NCBI RefSeq assembly: GCF_001639745.1
Contig: NZ_LTAX01000006.1
Location: 120,371-184,370 of the forward strand
Reading direction: 5' to 3'
Origin: Marinomonas gallaica
GTDB taxonomy: Bacteria; Pseudomonadota; Gammaproteobacteria; Pseudomonadales; Marinomonadaceae
Length of the DNA stretch: 64,000 nucleotides
The position numbers and the translations under genes are program-made. How positions within the stretch are numbered: the stretch's first letter is position 1; each line of letters opens with the position of its first letter. The notes beneath the pieces were generated by a model, which was not told where the DNA came from, made no database searches, and saw nothing but the letters and a program-made list of their open reading frames with translations. This document shows, piece after piece, positions 1 to 9,766 of this stretch.

Positions 1-255
1 AATATAGTGTTTATCGTGCTCGTTTAAAATATCTGCTGAGGGGATGCAGATCGCTTTGATGGTTGCTTGCTTACCTTCGTGTATCGCATTCAGCTCTAGT
101 TTTACTTTTTTTGAGCCCATCAGGCCAAATGGGGATTCTACTTCCACTAAGTTATGTGAGATGTGCGTACAGTGAATGGCAGTGCTCTTACCGTTGGTAA
201 GGTAAAGCGTGCCTGTCCAGAAGCAGCGAACATAAGGTGAGGAGTGTTTAGTCAC
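1..255 (-). CDS. Partial hypothetical protein, possibly PilZ-like (C-terminus outside window)
   Basis: An open frame of 85 codons runs off the left edge on the minus strand. The likely start is a GTG at 255-253; an in-frame stop lies a few codons upstream and there is no ATG between, so the start is only moderately secure and the Shine-Dalgarno match is poor. The visible part begins VTKHSSPYVRCFW and is a mixed beta-strand sequence with a short Ser-His-Asn segment followed by alternating hydrophobic strands, which loosely recalls PilZ beta barrels. The canonical RxxxR signature is not visible. Treat the PilZ idea as a guess; the frame itself is credible. It is upstream-independent of nth, from which about 95 bp separate it. 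Confidence 0.45.
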   Translation of the reverse strand, partial: MTKHSSPYVRCFWTGTLYLTNGKSTAIHCTHISHNLVEVESPFGLMGSKKVKLELNAIHEGKQATIKAICIPSADILNEHDKHYI

Positions 256-350
256 AGCATTATCCGTTAGAGTCAGAAATTACATCACGCGACATTATAG
301 TGGTTTCTAGCGGGTATCACAGCGAAATTTTAGATCCACTTGATTTGAGC

Positions 351-986
351 CTAGGAAGACGTTTTCTCTTTAAATTCGCAGAGGTCTTCAATGATGCAGG
401 CATCACACTTTGGCTTTCTTGCGGTGCAGATATAACGCCCATGTAAAATGAGCCAGTGATGAGCATCGAGTAGAAATTCTTTTGGTAAAAAGCGAATCAG
501 TTTGTCTTCCACTTCTAATACGTTTTTACCGGGTGCAATTTTAGTGCGATTTGAAACACGAAAAATATGTGTATCTACAGCCATGGCGACTTGGCGAAAG
601 GCCGTATTCAGCACGACGTTAGCGGTTTTGCGGCCGACGCCGGGTAACGCTTCTAACTCAGCACGAGTTTGTGGTACCTCACTGTTATGTTTCTCAATCA
701 ACATTTGACAGGTCTTGATTGCATTCTCTGCTTTGGCATTAAACAAACCAATGGTTTTAATGTATTGCTTAAGGCCATCAACGCCCAGTGCGTACATGCT
801 CTCTGGCGTATTCGCGACAGGGAAAAGTTTGCGTGTGGCTTTATTAACACTCACATCCGTCGCTTGAGCAGACAACAACACGGCTATCAATAGTTCAAAA
901 GGGGAGTTGTATTCAAGTTCAGTCACTGGATTGGGATTTTCGGCACGTAATCGTGTAAAAATCTCATGTCGCTTAGCTTTGTTCAC
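351..986 (-). CDS. nth: Endonuclease III (DNA glycosylase/AP lyase)
   Basis: The 211-residue product is full length for endonuclease III, which excises oxidised pyrimidines and cleaves the abasic site in base-excision repair. The helix-hairpin-helix LPGVGRKTA places the catalytic lysine at residue 120, and the catalytic aspartate is D138 (AVDTH), the same positions as in the E. coli enzyme. Cysteines 187, 194, 197 and 203 form the C-X6-C-X2-C-X5-C ligand set of the [4Fe-4S] cluster. The gene is last in the rsxABCDGE-nth order, 19 bp after rsxE, an arrangement also seen in E. coli, so it is probably co-transcribed with the Rsx genes. Confidence 0.97.
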   Translation of the reverse strand: MNKAKRHEIFTRLRAENPNPVTELEYNSPFELLIAVLLSAQATDVSVNKATRKLFPVANTPESMYALGVDGLKQYIKTIGLFNAKAENAIKTCQMLIEKHNSEVPQTRAELEALPGVGRKTANVVLNTAFRQVAMAVDTHIFRVSNRTKIAPGKNVLEVEDKLIRFLPKEFLLDAHHWLILHGRYICTARKPKCDACIIEDLCEFKEKTSS

Positions 987-1005
987 AATCCCCTCCTAGA
1001 CCTGA

Positions 1006-1761
1006 CTAATCGGTAACACGTACGCGACGAGAGACTTTTTCTTGGCCTTCTTGTGCCTTAGCAACGCGTTGTTTTTCTTTCTCGTCATAGTAGTTCTTTA
1101 TGGCGATTAGAAGACCTAGGCCGATAAAGGCACCTGGCGGCAAGATGGCGAATAGAACATTTGGGTAATCGCTGAAAAACGTAATCTTCCAACCTAATGC
1201 TATGTCACCAAACAATAAGTGCATATCGCTAAATAAGGTCGCTTGGCCGATTAGCTCACGCATACCGCCTAAGACAACCAACACAAACATAAAGCCAAGC
1301 CCCATCATTAAGCCATCTACCGCGGAAGGTAATACTGGGTTACGGCTCGCAAATGCATCGGCACGACCAAGAATGGCACAGTTAGTCACGATCAAAGGAA
1401 TAAAAATGCCAAGAATTTGGTACAGCTCGTAGGTATAAGCCTGCATGATTAGCTCAATACAAGTGGTAAACGAGGCAATGATCATCACGAAGGCAGGTAA
1501 ACGAACCGCTTCAGAGACGTAGTTACGGATCAATGAAACGGCAATGTTTGAACCCAGTAACACCACAATAGTCGCTAAGCCAAGGCCGATGGCGTTAACA
1601 ACCGTACTGGTCACTGCCAAAAGCGGACATAAACCAAGTAATTGGACTAGGGCTGGGTTGTTTTTCCAGAGGCCGTTATACAAGATTTCTTGATAATCAG
1701 GCCCCGCTGGCGCGGGATTTTCCACGGGTGTATCAGGTGCAAGTGTGTCTTGAGCGCTCAT
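1006..1761 (-). CDS. rsxE: Electron transport complex subunit RsxE/RnfE
   Basis: This 251-residue integral membrane protein belongs to the RnfE/RnfA/NqrDE family, a paired six-helix fold in the Rnf/Rsx complex that moves electrons between NADH and ferredoxin-level carriers and is coupled to ion transport in several bacteria. The family motifs [10 protein letters not shown] near residue 43 and the TNCAILGRA segment near residue 126 are present, each carrying the conserved Cys that binds the membrane-embedded iron-sulfur centre. The C-terminus is a charged cytoplasmic tail rich in Lys, Glu and Gln. It follows rsxG by 8 bp and precedes nth. In E. coli this complex keeps SoxR reduced; whether that or energy conservation dominates here cannot be read from the sequence. 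Confidence 0.95.
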   Translation of the reverse strand: MSAQDTLAPDTPVENPAPAGPDYQEILYNGLWKNNPALVQLLGLCPLLAVTSTVVNAIGLGLATIVVLLGSNIAVSLIRNYVSEAVRLPAFVMIIASFTTCIELIMQAYTYELYQILGIFIPLIVTNCAILGRADAFASRNPVLPSAVDGLMMGLGFMFVLVVLGGMRELIGQATLFSDMHLLFGDIALGWKITFFSDYPNVLFAILPPGAFIGLGLLIAIKNYYDEKEKQRVAKAQEGQEKVSRRVRVTD

Positions 1762-1769
1762 AGCAAATC

Positions 1770-2387
1770 CTAACGCGACAACAGCGCGTCTTGGTTCTCG
1801 TTAAAATAAAGTAATGTATTCTTAACCGCGCGCACAACAGCGCGTGGAGTGATGGTTGCGCCGGTAAACTGGTCGAACGTACCACCGTCTTTTTTGACAT
1901 TCCACTGCTTCAAAGGTGTGTTCTCAAGGGATTTTCCAGCGAAGGATAAGATCCATTGAGACTTCTGTAAATCCACTTTGTCGCCCAGTCCTGGTGTTTC
2001 TTTATGGCTGATCACACGTGATCCCGTAACGACGCCATTTCGGTCGATCGCGACCAAGAGATCTAAGTTCCCGTTGTAACCACCAGGTGCGATCGTTTCA
2101 AAGATAATGGCGGTCACTTGTCCATCTTTACGAGCAATGAAGGCTGGCACCGGTTCAGATGAACCTAATAACGGATCAGCAGGTAATAGCACTTGTGCTT
2201 CGGCAAGGTTATTGTCGTAGCGGTCTGCAGGCAAAATTTCATTAAACGCAGACAGTTGTGCTTGAACGATATTATCTTCAATCGTGTGCTCGGTTAGCTG
2301 ATGTGTTAATGCAATCAGACCTGCCGTTAATACCGCAAAAAGACCTAAGCCAACACTGTTTTGGCGAATTGAGGTAAAGATGTTCAT
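1770..2387 (-). CDS. rsxG: Electron transport complex subunit RsxG/RnfG (FMN-carrying)
   Basis: A 205-residue protein with one N-terminal transmembrane anchor (about residues 10-30) and a large extracytoplasmic domain of the FMN-binding type. The signature [11 protein letters not shown] near residue 175 contains the threonine that carries FMN through a phosphoester bond in RnfG and NqrC. Its start codon overlaps the end of rsxD by one base, which suggests translational coupling. Length and motif fit RsxG; no residue expected for flavin attachment is missing. Confidence 0.95.
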   Translation of the reverse strand: MNIFTSIRQNSVGLGLFAVLTAGLIALTHQLTEHTIEDNIVQAQLSAFNEILPADRYDNNLAEAQVLLPADPLLGSSEPVPAFIARKDGQVTAIIFETIAPGGYNGNLDLLVAIDRNGVVTGSRVISHKETPGLGDKVDLQKSQWILSFAGKSLENTPLKQWNVKKDGGTFDQFTGATITPRAVVRAVKNTLLYFNENQDALLSR

Positions 2388-3445
2388 TATTTTTCACCTC
2401 CAATCGTTAGGCCTTTTTTGGCTTTTTTATGACCGTAAGTACGTGGTTGAGTAAAGTAATCGATCAGTGGTGCCGCAAAGTTCATCAACAATACTGCAAA
2501 CGCAACACCGTCTGGGTAGCCGCCCCATGTGCGAATCACATAAATCAAGATACCGATGCCTAAACCGTATACCAATTTACCGCGGTTACTGGTGCAAGAG
2601 CTAACAGGGTCTGTGGCGATAAAGAAAGCGCCAAGCATCACGGCACCAGACGTTAGATGGAAAATCGTCGAGGCCGCATTGTCGGGATCGAGTCCATAGA
2701 AAACATTGGCCATCAAGCCCAGTCCAGCGATCATTGCAACGGGCGTGTGCCAAGTAATAATACGTAGCCAGATCAATAGCAAGCCGCCGGCTAAGTAGGC
2801 TAAGTTGACGTACATCCAGCTCACTAGGTTCGCAGATTGCAAGCCGGCAATAGAGGCGTAGGCTTCGGAGCTCATCAGGCCATCTTTATGCTTAAAAGCG
2901 TCCAGAGGCGTTGCCATCGTGTATGAATCAATGGTTGGTAAACTACCAAAAATAGCCGCTAAGCTATCACTAAAGCTTGGTACAGCGCCAGCTTGAATAA
3001 TCTCAGAAGCGCCAATCCACTGTGTCATCGGAACAGGGAAGGAGACCAGACAAATCGCGTAGCCCACCATGGCTGGATTGAATGGGTTGTTGCCCAAACC
3101 ACCGTAAACTTGTTTCGCGAATATCACCGAGAATGACACCGCAGTCACGGTTAACCACCAAGGTACGGTAGGCGGAAGTGCCAGAGCTAAGAGGACAGCG
3201 GTTAATAACGCACTGCAATCACTTAGAGAGAAGCCGATTGGGCGATTGCGCAGTTTCAAAATAAAGGCTTCGCTGAGCAATGCCGTCAAGCAGGCAATAA
3301 CAAGGTTAATCAAAGTACCGTAGCCAAATAGATACGTCTGTGTGATTAAGCCCGGTACGGTAGCCAATATCACCATTTGCATGACCCAAGATGTGCGACG
3401 GCCTGCTCGGTGAGTATGGGGCGATGTAATACGCAATAATGACAT
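2387..3445 (-). CDS. rsxD: Electron transport complex subunit RsxD/RnfD
   Basis: The 352-residue polytopic membrane protein is the RnfD/NqrB homologue. Many hydrophobic helices are visible, and the MATPLDAFKH segment near residue 178 matches the site where a threonine carries covalent FMN in this family. LGNNPFNPAMVGYA near residue 117 and the IATDPVSSCTSNRGK segment near residue 277 are further family landmarks. The gene abuts rsxC and rsxG with no spacer, as expected for stoichiometric production of a membrane complex. Confidence 0.95.
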   Translation of the reverse strand: MSLLRITSPHTHRAGRRTSWVMQMVILATVPGLITQTYLFGYGTLINLVIACLTALLSEAFILKLRNRPIGFSLSDCSALLTAVLLALALPPTVPWWLTVTAVSFSVIFAKQVYGGLGNNPFNPAMVGYAICLVSFPVPMTQWIGASEIIQAGAVPSFSDSLAAIFGSLPTIDSYTMATPLDAFKHKDGLMSSEAYASIAGLQSANLVSWMYVNLAYLAGGLLLIWLRIITWHTPVAMIAGLGLMANVFYGLDPDNAASTIFHLTSGAVMLGAFFIATDPVSSCTSNRGKLVYGLGIGILIYVIRTWGGYPDGVAFAVLLMNFAAPLIDYFTQPRTYGHKKAKKGLTIGGEK

Positions 3446-6250
3446 TTAGCGATTCTCTTGCGTGTTAGTTAATTGTTCGAGTTTAGCTTCTTCGTCTTGC
3501 TGTGTTTTTTCAGCAGCCGCTAACTCCTGTTGCAATGATTCAACCTCAGGGTCTGCTGCCAGCAGTCGCTTTAGTTTATTAACCTGTGCTTTGGCGAGTG
3601 CCGCGGCCACTTTTTGTTTCTTCAGGCGTTCTTTGAACTCAGCGCTTTGCTCGTTTGCTTGGGCTTCGGGTTGTGCGCTCGCAGTGCCATTCTGAAGGGC
3701 TTGCTCCAGCTCATCAGCATGAGCTTTGGCTTTTTCAACTTGTTGCTCAAGACTTGAGGTGTCTTCAGAGTTCAGTTCTTTGGCTTTTAAGAGCGCTTTT
3801 TCCGCTTTTTTGAGCGACGCTTTGGCGATCGCTGCGTCAATTTTAAGCTTACGAGTCGCATCTTCGTCTGTGGCTTGAGCTTTGCTTTTGGCAGGTTCGG
3901 CTGTCACAGGCACATCCAATGCGGCCAGTTGCGCCTCGGCGTCTTTGAGTGTTTTTTCAAATTCAACCGCTTTACCTTGAAGCTCACTGTTTTGCGGGTC
4001 TTCTGCTAATTGCTTTTGAATCTTTTTAAGTTTGGTGCTGGCCAACGCAACATCCACTTTAGCTTTTTTGTAGTCATCTGACATGGCTGGCTTTTTAGCC
4101 GGTGGTGTTTCAGGTACCGGATTGTTATCGAGTGATGATAAACGAGCTTCAGCTTCTTTTAAGGCTTTCTCGAAATCGGCCGCTTTGGTTTTTAGCTCTT
4201 CGTTATCGGCATCCTCTGCAAGCTGCTTTTGGACTTTCTTCAGTTTAGTGCTCGCAAGCGCGACATCGACTTTGGCTTTCTTTGCCTCATCGCTAAGCAC
4301 AGGTTTCGCCACTGTTGCAGGTTTTGTGTCGTTACCGCCTAGTTTTTCAAAGGCTTCTTGGGCGATTTTTAGATCTGCTGAAAAGCCTGAAACTTTGGCT
4401 TTAAGTTCGGCGTTATCTGGATCTTCTGCAAGTTGCTTCTCTGCCTTTTTCAATTTGGTGCTGGCGAGAGCGACATCAACTTTGGCTTTTTTAGCCTCAT
4501 CACTCATTACAGGAGCCGTGGCTTTTTTAGTCGGTGCAGCAGGAGCGCTAGCAACTTTCGTTTCCAGTTCACTAATGTCTTTTTTGGTTTCGTCTACTTG
4601 AGTTTGCAGTGCACTGATTTCTTCCATGTGCTCTTTTTCTTGTGCTTCAAGTAACGCCTTTTCTAATTTTTTCAGTTTCGCTTTGGTAATGGCTAAATCT
4701 ATCTTCGCTTTTTTAGCTGCTTCGTCTACCGCGGGCGCAGCAGGCGTTGGTGTTTCTGGCGCTGGCTTAGCAGGCTTTTTCGCGGCAGGTTTTGCAGCAG
4801 AGGCACTCTGACGAGCCAAACGCTTGGCTTCTTTTTCAGCTGCTTCGGCTTCTTGACGCGCTTTACGTGCCTCAAAGCGTTGCTTCGCAATGTCTGACTT
4901 CACAGCGGCTTCGCGTGCTTCACGGATTTCCGATTTGCTGTGACGGTAGTACTGAACCAACGGAATGCTGCTAGGGCAGACGTAGGAACAAGCACCGCAT
5001 TCAATACAGTCGAACAGATTGTAGTGTTCTGCTTTTTCATGTTCTTGGCTTTTCGCAAACCACAGCAGCTGTTGTGGCAACAGGCTAGCTGGACACGCTT
5101 GTTCACACATGCCGCATCGGATGCACGCTTGCTCAGGGGCTGGCTGAGGTAGCTCTTTTTTGGTTGCCGCCAAAACGCAGTTGGTGGTTTTGACAACAGG
5201 AACGTCACTGCTGTCTAGAGTAAAGCCCATCATCGGCCCCCCCATGACAAGGCGAGTGAGTTTTTTATCTTGTAAGTCCGCGTAGTCAAGCAAATGGCTG
5301 ATCGGTGTGCCAAGCAAGACTTCTACGTTTTGCGGTGCTTTAAGCGCATCGCCTGTGAGCGTTGTGAAACGAGTAATGAGAGGGCGACCATGTTTAATGG
5401 CTTCATAAACGGCCACACAGGTGCCAACGTTTTGACACAAAATGCCGATGTCGGCAGGGTATTGTCCACTCGGTACTTCTTTTTCAGTCAGTAATTGGAT
5501 CAGTTGCTTTTCGCCACCAGAAGGATATTTGGTCGGTACAACCGCGACTTGAATAGAGCTTTGGCGCTCTTTTAAAAGCTTTTCTAAGGCGGCAATGGCC
5601 GTTGGCTTGTTGTCCTCAATACCGATAACAACATGTTTGGCTTCGACCAAATGTTGCAAAATCTCAATGCCAAGTATCAGCTCAAGCGTTTTCTCACGGA
5701 TCAGCATGTCGTCCGCGGTAATGTAGGGTTCACACTCAGCGGCGTTAATAATGAAGTGGGTTAATGGGTGCTTGTGCGCACCTTGCAGCTTAACTTGAGT
5801 TGGAAAGCCAGCACCGCCCATGCCGATGATGCCTTTCTCTGCTAAAAAGGTAAGTACATCGGTTTTGCTAATGTCACGCCAGTTTTCAAGAGGCTCCAGC
5901 TCAATCCACTCATCCGCTTGGTCTGGCGTCAGAATGATACACATGTCGCTTAGCCCAGATGGATGGGCGACAGGTCGAGATTCAATCGCACTGATTTGAC
6001 CTGAAGTAGGGGCGTGTAGAAAGCTCGATAAGAAGCCATTATTAATGGCAATCGCTTGGCCTTTTTGAACGCGATCGCCAACATTGATTAACGGGCGTGA
6101 TGCTTGACCGATGTGTTGACCAAGAGGCAGAACAAGCTCACTTGGCAAGCTTGGTTTGCCTAACGGCAATGCCAGTGATTGCGCTTTATTTTCTGGTGGA
6201 TGAATGCCACCATGAAATGCATATACGGGAGGATTAGACTGCTTAGCCAT
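3446..6250 (-). CDS. rsxC: Electron transport complex subunit RsxC/RnfC with an extended repeat tail
   Basis: The start is taken at the ATG at 6250-6248 (MAKQSNPP), whose A is also the last base of the rsxB stop (TAATG overlap); the frame stays open further upstream inside rsxB. The product is then 934 residues. The N-terminal half is the NADH/FMN-binding RnfC core (GGAGFPTQVK near residue 143), followed by two [4Fe-4S] motifs, CIRCGMCEQACP near 372-383 and CIECGACSYVCP near 411-422. From about residue 500 to the end the protein is a Lys/Ala/Glu-rich series of roughly 70-residue repeats predicted to be helical or coiled coil. E. coli RsxC is about 740 residues, so the tail is long even for a family known for variable tails. 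The core assignment is secure; the role of the tail is unknown. Confidence 0.95.
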   Translation of the reverse strand: MAKQSNPPVYAFHGGIHPPENKAQSLALPLGKPSLPSELVLPLGQHIGQASRPLINVGDRVQKGQAIAINNGFLSSFLHAPTSGQISAIESRPVAHPSGLSDMCIILTPDQADEWIELEPLENWRDISKTDVLTFLAEKGIIGMGGAGFPTQVKLQGAHKHPLTHFIINAAECEPYITADDMLIREKTLELILGIEILQHLVEAKHVVIGIEDNKPTAIAALEKLLKERQSSIQVAVVPTKYPSGGEKQLIQLLTEKEVPSGQYPADIGILCQNVGTCVAVYEAIKHGRPLITRFTTLTGDALKAPQNVEVLLGTPISHLLDYADLQDKKLTRLVMGGPMMGFTLDSSDVPVVKTTNCVLAATKKELPQPAPEQACIRCGMCEQACPASLLPQQLLWFAKSQEHEKAEHYNLFDCIECGACSYVCPSSIPLVQYYRHSKSEIREAREAAVKSDIAKQRFEARKARQEAEAAEKEAKRLARQSASAAKPAAKKPAKPAPETPTPAAPAVDEAAKKAKIDLAITKAKLKKLEKALLEAQEKEHMEEISALQTQVDETKKDISELETKVASAPAAPTKKATAPVMSDEAKKAKVDVALASTKLKKAEKQLAEDPDNAELKAKVSGFSADLKIAQEAFEKLGGNDTKPATVAKPVLSDEAKKAKVDVALASTKLKKVQKQLAEDADNEELKTKAADFEKALKEAEARLSSLDNNPVPETPPAKKPAMSDDYKKAKVDVALASTKLKKIQKQLAEDPQNSELQGKAVEFEKTLKDAEAQLAALDVPVTAEPAKSKAQATDEDATRKLKIDAAIAKASLKKAEKALLKAKELNSEDTSSLEQQVEKAKAHADELEQALQNGTASAQPEAQANEQSAEFKERLKKQKVAAALAKAQVNKLKRLLAADPEVESLQQELAAAEKTQQDEEAKLEQLTNTQENR
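3480..4740 (-). repeat. Intragenic repeat array encoding the RsxC coiled-coil tail
   Basis: About six units of roughly 210 bp are recognisable in the translation. The three central ones begin near 4508, 4299 and 4086 and share the string KKAKVDVALASTKLKK; the outer units are more diverged (KKAKIDLAI, KLKIDAAIA, KKQKVAAAL). The units sit entirely in frame inside rsxC, so copy number could change by recombination without breaking the gene. The unit edges are read by eye and approximate. Confidence 0.8.
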
Positions 6251-6846
6251 TAGTGAGTAACCTCCGTTTGACGATCTGAGGCAATGATTTGTGCAGGTGC
6301 GATGCCCACACCTTGTGGTTTTTCCCACGACCAAGTACGTGATGTCACGCCAACTTCAACCATATCAATACAATCTACAGGACAAGGCTCGACACATAGG
6401 TCACAGCCCGTACATTCATCTGAAATAACGGTGTGCATTTGTTTTGCCGCGCCCAGAATAGCGTCCACAGGACACGCCTGAATACATTTTGTGCAGCCAA
6501 TACATTCGTCTTCACGAATAACAGCTACTTTCTTAATAGGCTCTTCTGCTTCACCGCCATCTAACGGTATTGCTTCCACATCGAGAAGATCAGCTAACGC
6601 CTGAACCGTCGCTTGGCCACCCGGAGGGCAACGGTTGATGGCTTCGCCATTAGAGATGGCTTCCGCATAAGGGCGGCAACCAGGATGACCACATTGGCCG
6701 CACTGAGTTTGTGGCAAAATGGCGTCGATTTGGTCAACAATCGGGTCCCCTTCCACATGGAAACGAACGTTGGCATAGCCAAGGATTGCACCAAACACGA
6801 GAGCAAGTGCAACTAGAATGCCGATGGCGAGTAATACAGTAAACAT
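6250..6846 (-). CDS. rsxB: Electron transport complex subunit RsxB/RnfB (polyferredoxin)
   Basis: The 198-residue product has an N-terminal membrane helix, then a four-cysteine Fe-S motif (CGQCGHPGC near residue 49), then a double [4Fe-4S] ferredoxin domain with [12 protein letters not shown] and [12 protein letters not shown] near residues 117 and 147. This is the domain order of RnfB, which passes electrons between the soluble donor or acceptor side and the membrane subunits. The stop codon overlaps the rsxC start (TAATG) and the gene follows rsxA by 9 bp. Confidence 0.96.
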   Translation of the reverse strand: MFTVLLAIGILVALALVFGAILGYANVRFHVEGDPIVDQIDAILPQTQCGQCGHPGCRPYAEAISNGEAINRCPPGGQATVQALADLLDVEAIPLDGGEAEEPIKKVAVIREDECIGCTKCIQACPVDAILGAAKQMHTVISDECTGCDLCVEPCPVDCIDMVEVGVTSRTWSWEKPQGVGIAPAQIIASDRQTEVTH

Positions 6847-6855
6847 AAGCGGCTC

Positions 6856-7437
6856 CTAGATTTGTACCAGACCAGTGAAGCCCATAAATGCCAGTGCCAT
6901 TAGGCCTGCGGTAATCATACCGATGGCAGAGCCTTTAAAGACAACGGGCACATCAGCCACGTTAATACGCTCACGCATGGCAGAAAACAGCACCAATACA
7001 AATGAGAAACCAACCGCTGCCCCGAAGCCATAAAGGATCGATTCAACAAAGCCATTCTGTTTCGAGGTGTTTTGCAGCGCGACACCCAATACAGCACAGT
7101 TGGTCGTAATCAAAGGCAGAAAAATACCGAGTACGCGATAAAGTAGCGGGCTGGTTTTGTGTACGACCATTTCTGTGAATTGCACCACGACGGCTATTAC
7201 CAGAATGAAAGAAATTGTTTTCAAATATTCGAGACCAAAAGGCTCAAGAATAAATTCGAACGTAAGGTAACTGCATAAGCTCGATAGCGTCAGCACGAAC
7301 GTTGTCGCCATGGCCATGCCAATAGAGGTTTCTAGCTTACTAGAAACGCCCATAAAGGGGCAGAGGCCAAGGAATTGTACCAATACAAAGTTGTTTACCA
7401 GTATGGTACTGACGAGTATTAAGAGATATTCGGTCAT
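6856..7437 (-). CDS. rsxA: Electron transport complex subunit RsxA/RnfA
   Basis: A 193-residue six-helix membrane protein paralogous to RsxE. The paired motifs [12 protein letters not shown] near residue 23 and [12 protein letters not shown] near residue 112 carry the cysteines that ligate the intramembrane iron-sulfur centre with RsxE. It is the first gene of the rsxABCDGE-nth unit. A candidate sigma-70 promoter and a stem-loop lie immediately upstream and are listed separately. Confidence 0.96.
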   Translation of the reverse strand: MTEYLLILVSTILVNNFVLVQFLGLCPFMGVSSKLETSIGMAMATTFVLTLSSLCSYLTFEFILEPFGLEYLKTISFILVIAVVVQFTEMVVHKTSPLLYRVLGIFLPLITTNCAVLGVALQNTSKQNGFVESILYGFGAAVGFSFVLVLFSAMRERINVADVPVVFKGSAIGMITAGLMALAFMGFTGLVQI

Positions 7438-7468
7438 CTCGCGTCCAATAAATACAGTGGGTGTTTAT

Positions 7469-7505
7469 GGATAAAAAGAGCAGCCGTCTAAAAATAGTTC
7501 GGCTG
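7469..7505 (-). terminator. Stem-loop with U-rich tail upstream of rsxA (metG terminator or rsx leader hairpin)
   Basis: Read on the minus strand, CAGCCG at 7505-7500 pairs with CGGCTG at 7486-7481 across a 13-nt loop and is followed by CTCTTTTTAT. It has the form of an intrinsic terminator. It lies about 170 bp past the metG stop and 32 bp before rsxA. Because the best rsxA promoter candidate would start transcription near 7505, the same hairpin could instead form the 5' end of the rsx transcript. Confidence 0.5.
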
Positions 7506-7511
7506 AGCATA

Positions 7512-7539
7512 ACTATACCAAGCTGCTTATAACTAACAA
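7512..7539 (-). promoter_or_regulatory. Candidate sigma-70 promoter for rsxA operon
   Basis: On the minus strand TTGTTA (7539-7534) and TATAGT (7517-7512) are separated by 16 bp, a reasonable -35/-10 pair. Initiation would fall near 7505, about 70 bp before the rsxA start. It is the best match seen by eye in the metG-rsxA gap. Confidence 0.4.
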
Positions 7540-7620
7540 GACTAAAGCGCTGCCTAATTTAGTTTATTTTAGAATATGAATAGCACTCAGCAAGTATAAA
7601 TTTTTTTAATCACTTAACGT

Positions 7621-7656
7621 GATAACACCGCCCACAGGTGAGTAAGCGGTGTTATC
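7621..7656 (-). terminator. Inverted repeat after metG, without a T-tract
   Basis: GATAACACCGC (7621-7631) and GCGGTGTTATC (7646-7656) are perfect 11-bp arms around a 14-nt loop, 21 bp beyond the metG stop. Neither strand has a run of T directly after it, so it may be a 3'-end-stabilising stem or a weak terminator and not a textbook intrinsic terminator. Confidence 0.5.
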
Positions 7657-7677
7657 AGTGCTGAATGATCAAGCCGC

Positions 7678-9723
7678 TTACATGACGCGTTGGCCGGGCT
7701 TAGCTCCATCATGCGGTTCAAGCAAATAGATCTCTTCGCCGCCAGGTCCTGCTGCTAAAACCATACCTTCTGATAAGCCGAATTTCATTTTACGTGGTGC
7801 TAAGTTAGCCACCATGATCGTTAGCTTGCCTTCTAGGTCTTCTGGTTTGTAGGCGGACTTAATGCCGGAGAACACTGTGCGCGTTTCACCACCAAGGTCT
7901 AACGTCAATTTCAAAAGCTTGTTGGCTTTCTCAACGTGTTCGGCTTTGGCGATTTTCGCAATACGCATGTCTACTTTAGCGAAATCATCGAAATTAATTT
8001 CTGCTGCGATCGGTTCTTTGCTTAGCTCAGTTTCTTCAGCTGGCGTAGATTCAGCGGCTGGTGTTTCTTTGGCCGCTTCTTCTTTGCCTTCTTCGATCAT
8101 TGCATCAATTTGTGCCGCTTCAATACGTGGCATCAAAGCTTTGAATTTGTTTACAGTTTTGCCGAAAAGAAGCTCGACACGATTGTCCCATGTCAGTTCT
8201 TTGTTTAAGAAACCTTCGGCATCTGCCACCATGTCTGGCATAACCGGTTTCAGGTAGGTGGCTAAAATAGCGAATAGATTGAGTGACACAGTACAGATCT
8301 CTTGAACCTGAGGCAAAGTGTCTTCGCTTTTCGCTTTTACCCAAGGCTCTTCATCAGCAATGTAGGTGTTAGCTATGTCTGCAAGACGCATGATTTCACG
8401 CATTGCCTTACCGTATTCACGCGTTTCGTAAAGATCAGCGATCAGATCACCCGCATCGATGAACTCTTGAATCATGGCTTCTTGTGCTGGCGCTGCTTGC
8501 AGTTGGCCATCAAACTTCTTGTTAATAAAGCTGGCCGTACGGCTGGCAATGTTTACGACTTTGCCAACCACATCAGAGTTCACACGTTGTACAAAATCTC
8601 CAAGGCTAAGATCGATATCGTCAACACGAGAGTTTAGCTTGGCAGCAAAGTAATAGCGTAGGTACTGAGGGTCTAAGTGGTTCAGGTAAGTACGTGCTTT
8701 GATAAATGTGCCACGTGACTTAGACATTTTCTCACCATCAACGGTGACATAGCCATGCGCATTGACTGCGGTTGGAGTTCGGTAACCCGCGCAATCTAAC
8801 ATTGCAGGCCAGAACAAAGCGTGGAAGTTAATGATGTCTTTGCCGATGAAGTGATATAGCTCTGCGTCAGAATCTTTGTTCCAGTAGTCGCCAAATTCTA
8901 AGCCTTCAGTACGATCACAAAGATTTTTGAAGCTCGCCATGTAACCAATCGGCGCATCTAGCCAGACGTAGAAGTATTTACCCGGTGCATCAGGAATTTC
9001 AAAACCGAAGTAAGGTGCGTCACGGCTAATGTCCCATTCGTGCAGCTCAGAATCCAGCCATTCAGCTAGTTTGTTCGCGACTTGGTCTTGGAGTGTGCCG
9101 CTGCGCGTCCATTTTTGTAAGAAGGCTTGGTACTCAGGCAGTTTGAAAAAATAATGCTCAGATTCTTTTTCAACCGGTGTTGCACCAGAGTAAACCGAAC
9201 GCGGGTTGATCATTTCCATCGGCGTGTACGTTGCAGAACAGACTTCACAGTTATCGCCGTACTGATCTTCGGCCTTACATTTAGGGCAGGTGCCTTTAAT
9301 AAAACGATCCGCTAAGAACATTTCTTTTTCTGGGTCATACGCTTGAGTAATTGAGCGCACAGAAATTTTGCCATTATCGCGACATGCTTTATAGATGGCT
9401 TCAGAGAACTCACGATTTTCTGGAGAGTGAGTCGAGTAATAATTGTCATAGCCAATGCCGAAATCTTTAAAATCGGCCATGTGTTCTTGGCGCACGCCTT
9501 CAATCAACTCTTCGGGCGTGATGCCATTTTGATCGGCCTTGATCATAATCGCAGTGCCGTGTGCATCGTCGGCACAGACGGCCGTACATAGATTGCCGCG
9601 AAGCTTTTGGAAGCGAACCCAAATGTCAGTTTGAATGTGCTCCAGCATATGACCCAAGTGAATAGAGCCGTTGGCATAGGGAAGGGCACTGGTAACTAGA
9701 ATTTTTCGTTGCGATTGAGCCAT
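7678..9723 (-). CDS. metG: Methionyl-tRNA synthetase
   Basis: The 681-residue enzyme charges tRNA-Met. The class I signatures are present: HLGH at residues 22-25 and KMSKS near residue 336. Between them a zinc knuckle is formed by cysteine pairs ([17 protein letters not shown] near residues 145-161), typical of the long MetG1 type. The anticodon-binding helical domain is followed by a low-complexity Glu/Ala linker (about 545-575) and a C-terminal tRNA-binding OB-fold ([16 protein letters not shown] onward), the dimerising tRBD of E. coli-type MetG. The gene is divergent from apbC, the same neighbour relationship as in E. coli. Confidence 0.98.
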   Translation of the reverse strand: MAQSQRKILVTSALPYANGSIHLGHMLEHIQTDIWVRFQKLRGNLCTAVCADDAHGTAIMIKADQNGITPEELIEGVRQEHMADFKDFGIGYDNYYSTHSPENREFSEAIYKACRDNGKISVRSITQAYDPEKEMFLADRFIKGTCPKCKAEDQYGDNCEVCSATYTPMEMINPRSVYSGATPVEKESEHYFFKLPEYQAFLQKWTRSGTLQDQVANKLAEWLDSELHEWDISRDAPYFGFEIPDAPGKYFYVWLDAPIGYMASFKNLCDRTEGLEFGDYWNKDSDAELYHFIGKDIINFHALFWPAMLDCAGYRTPTAVNAHGYVTVDGEKMSKSRGTFIKARTYLNHLDPQYLRYYFAAKLNSRVDDIDLSLGDFVQRVNSDVVGKVVNIASRTASFINKKFDGQLQAAPAQEAMIQEFIDAGDLIADLYETREYGKAMREIMRLADIANTYIADEEPWVKAKSEDTLPQVQEICTVSLNLFAILATYLKPVMPDMVADAEGFLNKELTWDNRVELLFGKTVNKFKALMPRIEAAQIDAMIEEGKEEAAKETPAAESTPAEETELSKEPIAAEINFDDFAKVDMRIAKIAKAEHVEKANKLLKLTLDLGGETRTVFSGIKSAYKPEDLEGKLTIMVANLAPRKMKFGLSEGMVLAAGPGGEEIYLLEPHDGAKPGQRVM

Positions 9724-9766
9724 TATGAATAAGCCTGCTGGAAATAAAGTGTAAGCGAATAAACGA

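Noticed and set aside
4083..4601. A 172-codon open frame on the plus strand opposite rsxC, rich in Ser, Ala and Phe
   Set aside because: It is the complement of the Lys/Ala/Glu-rich repeat tail of RsxC, which produces long stop-free antisense frames; no ribosome site and no family resemblance.
3446..6334. Longer RsxC start 28 codons upstream
   Set aside because: The extra segment lies inside rsxB in another frame and is not RnfC-like; the ATG overlapping the rsxB stop is the natural start.
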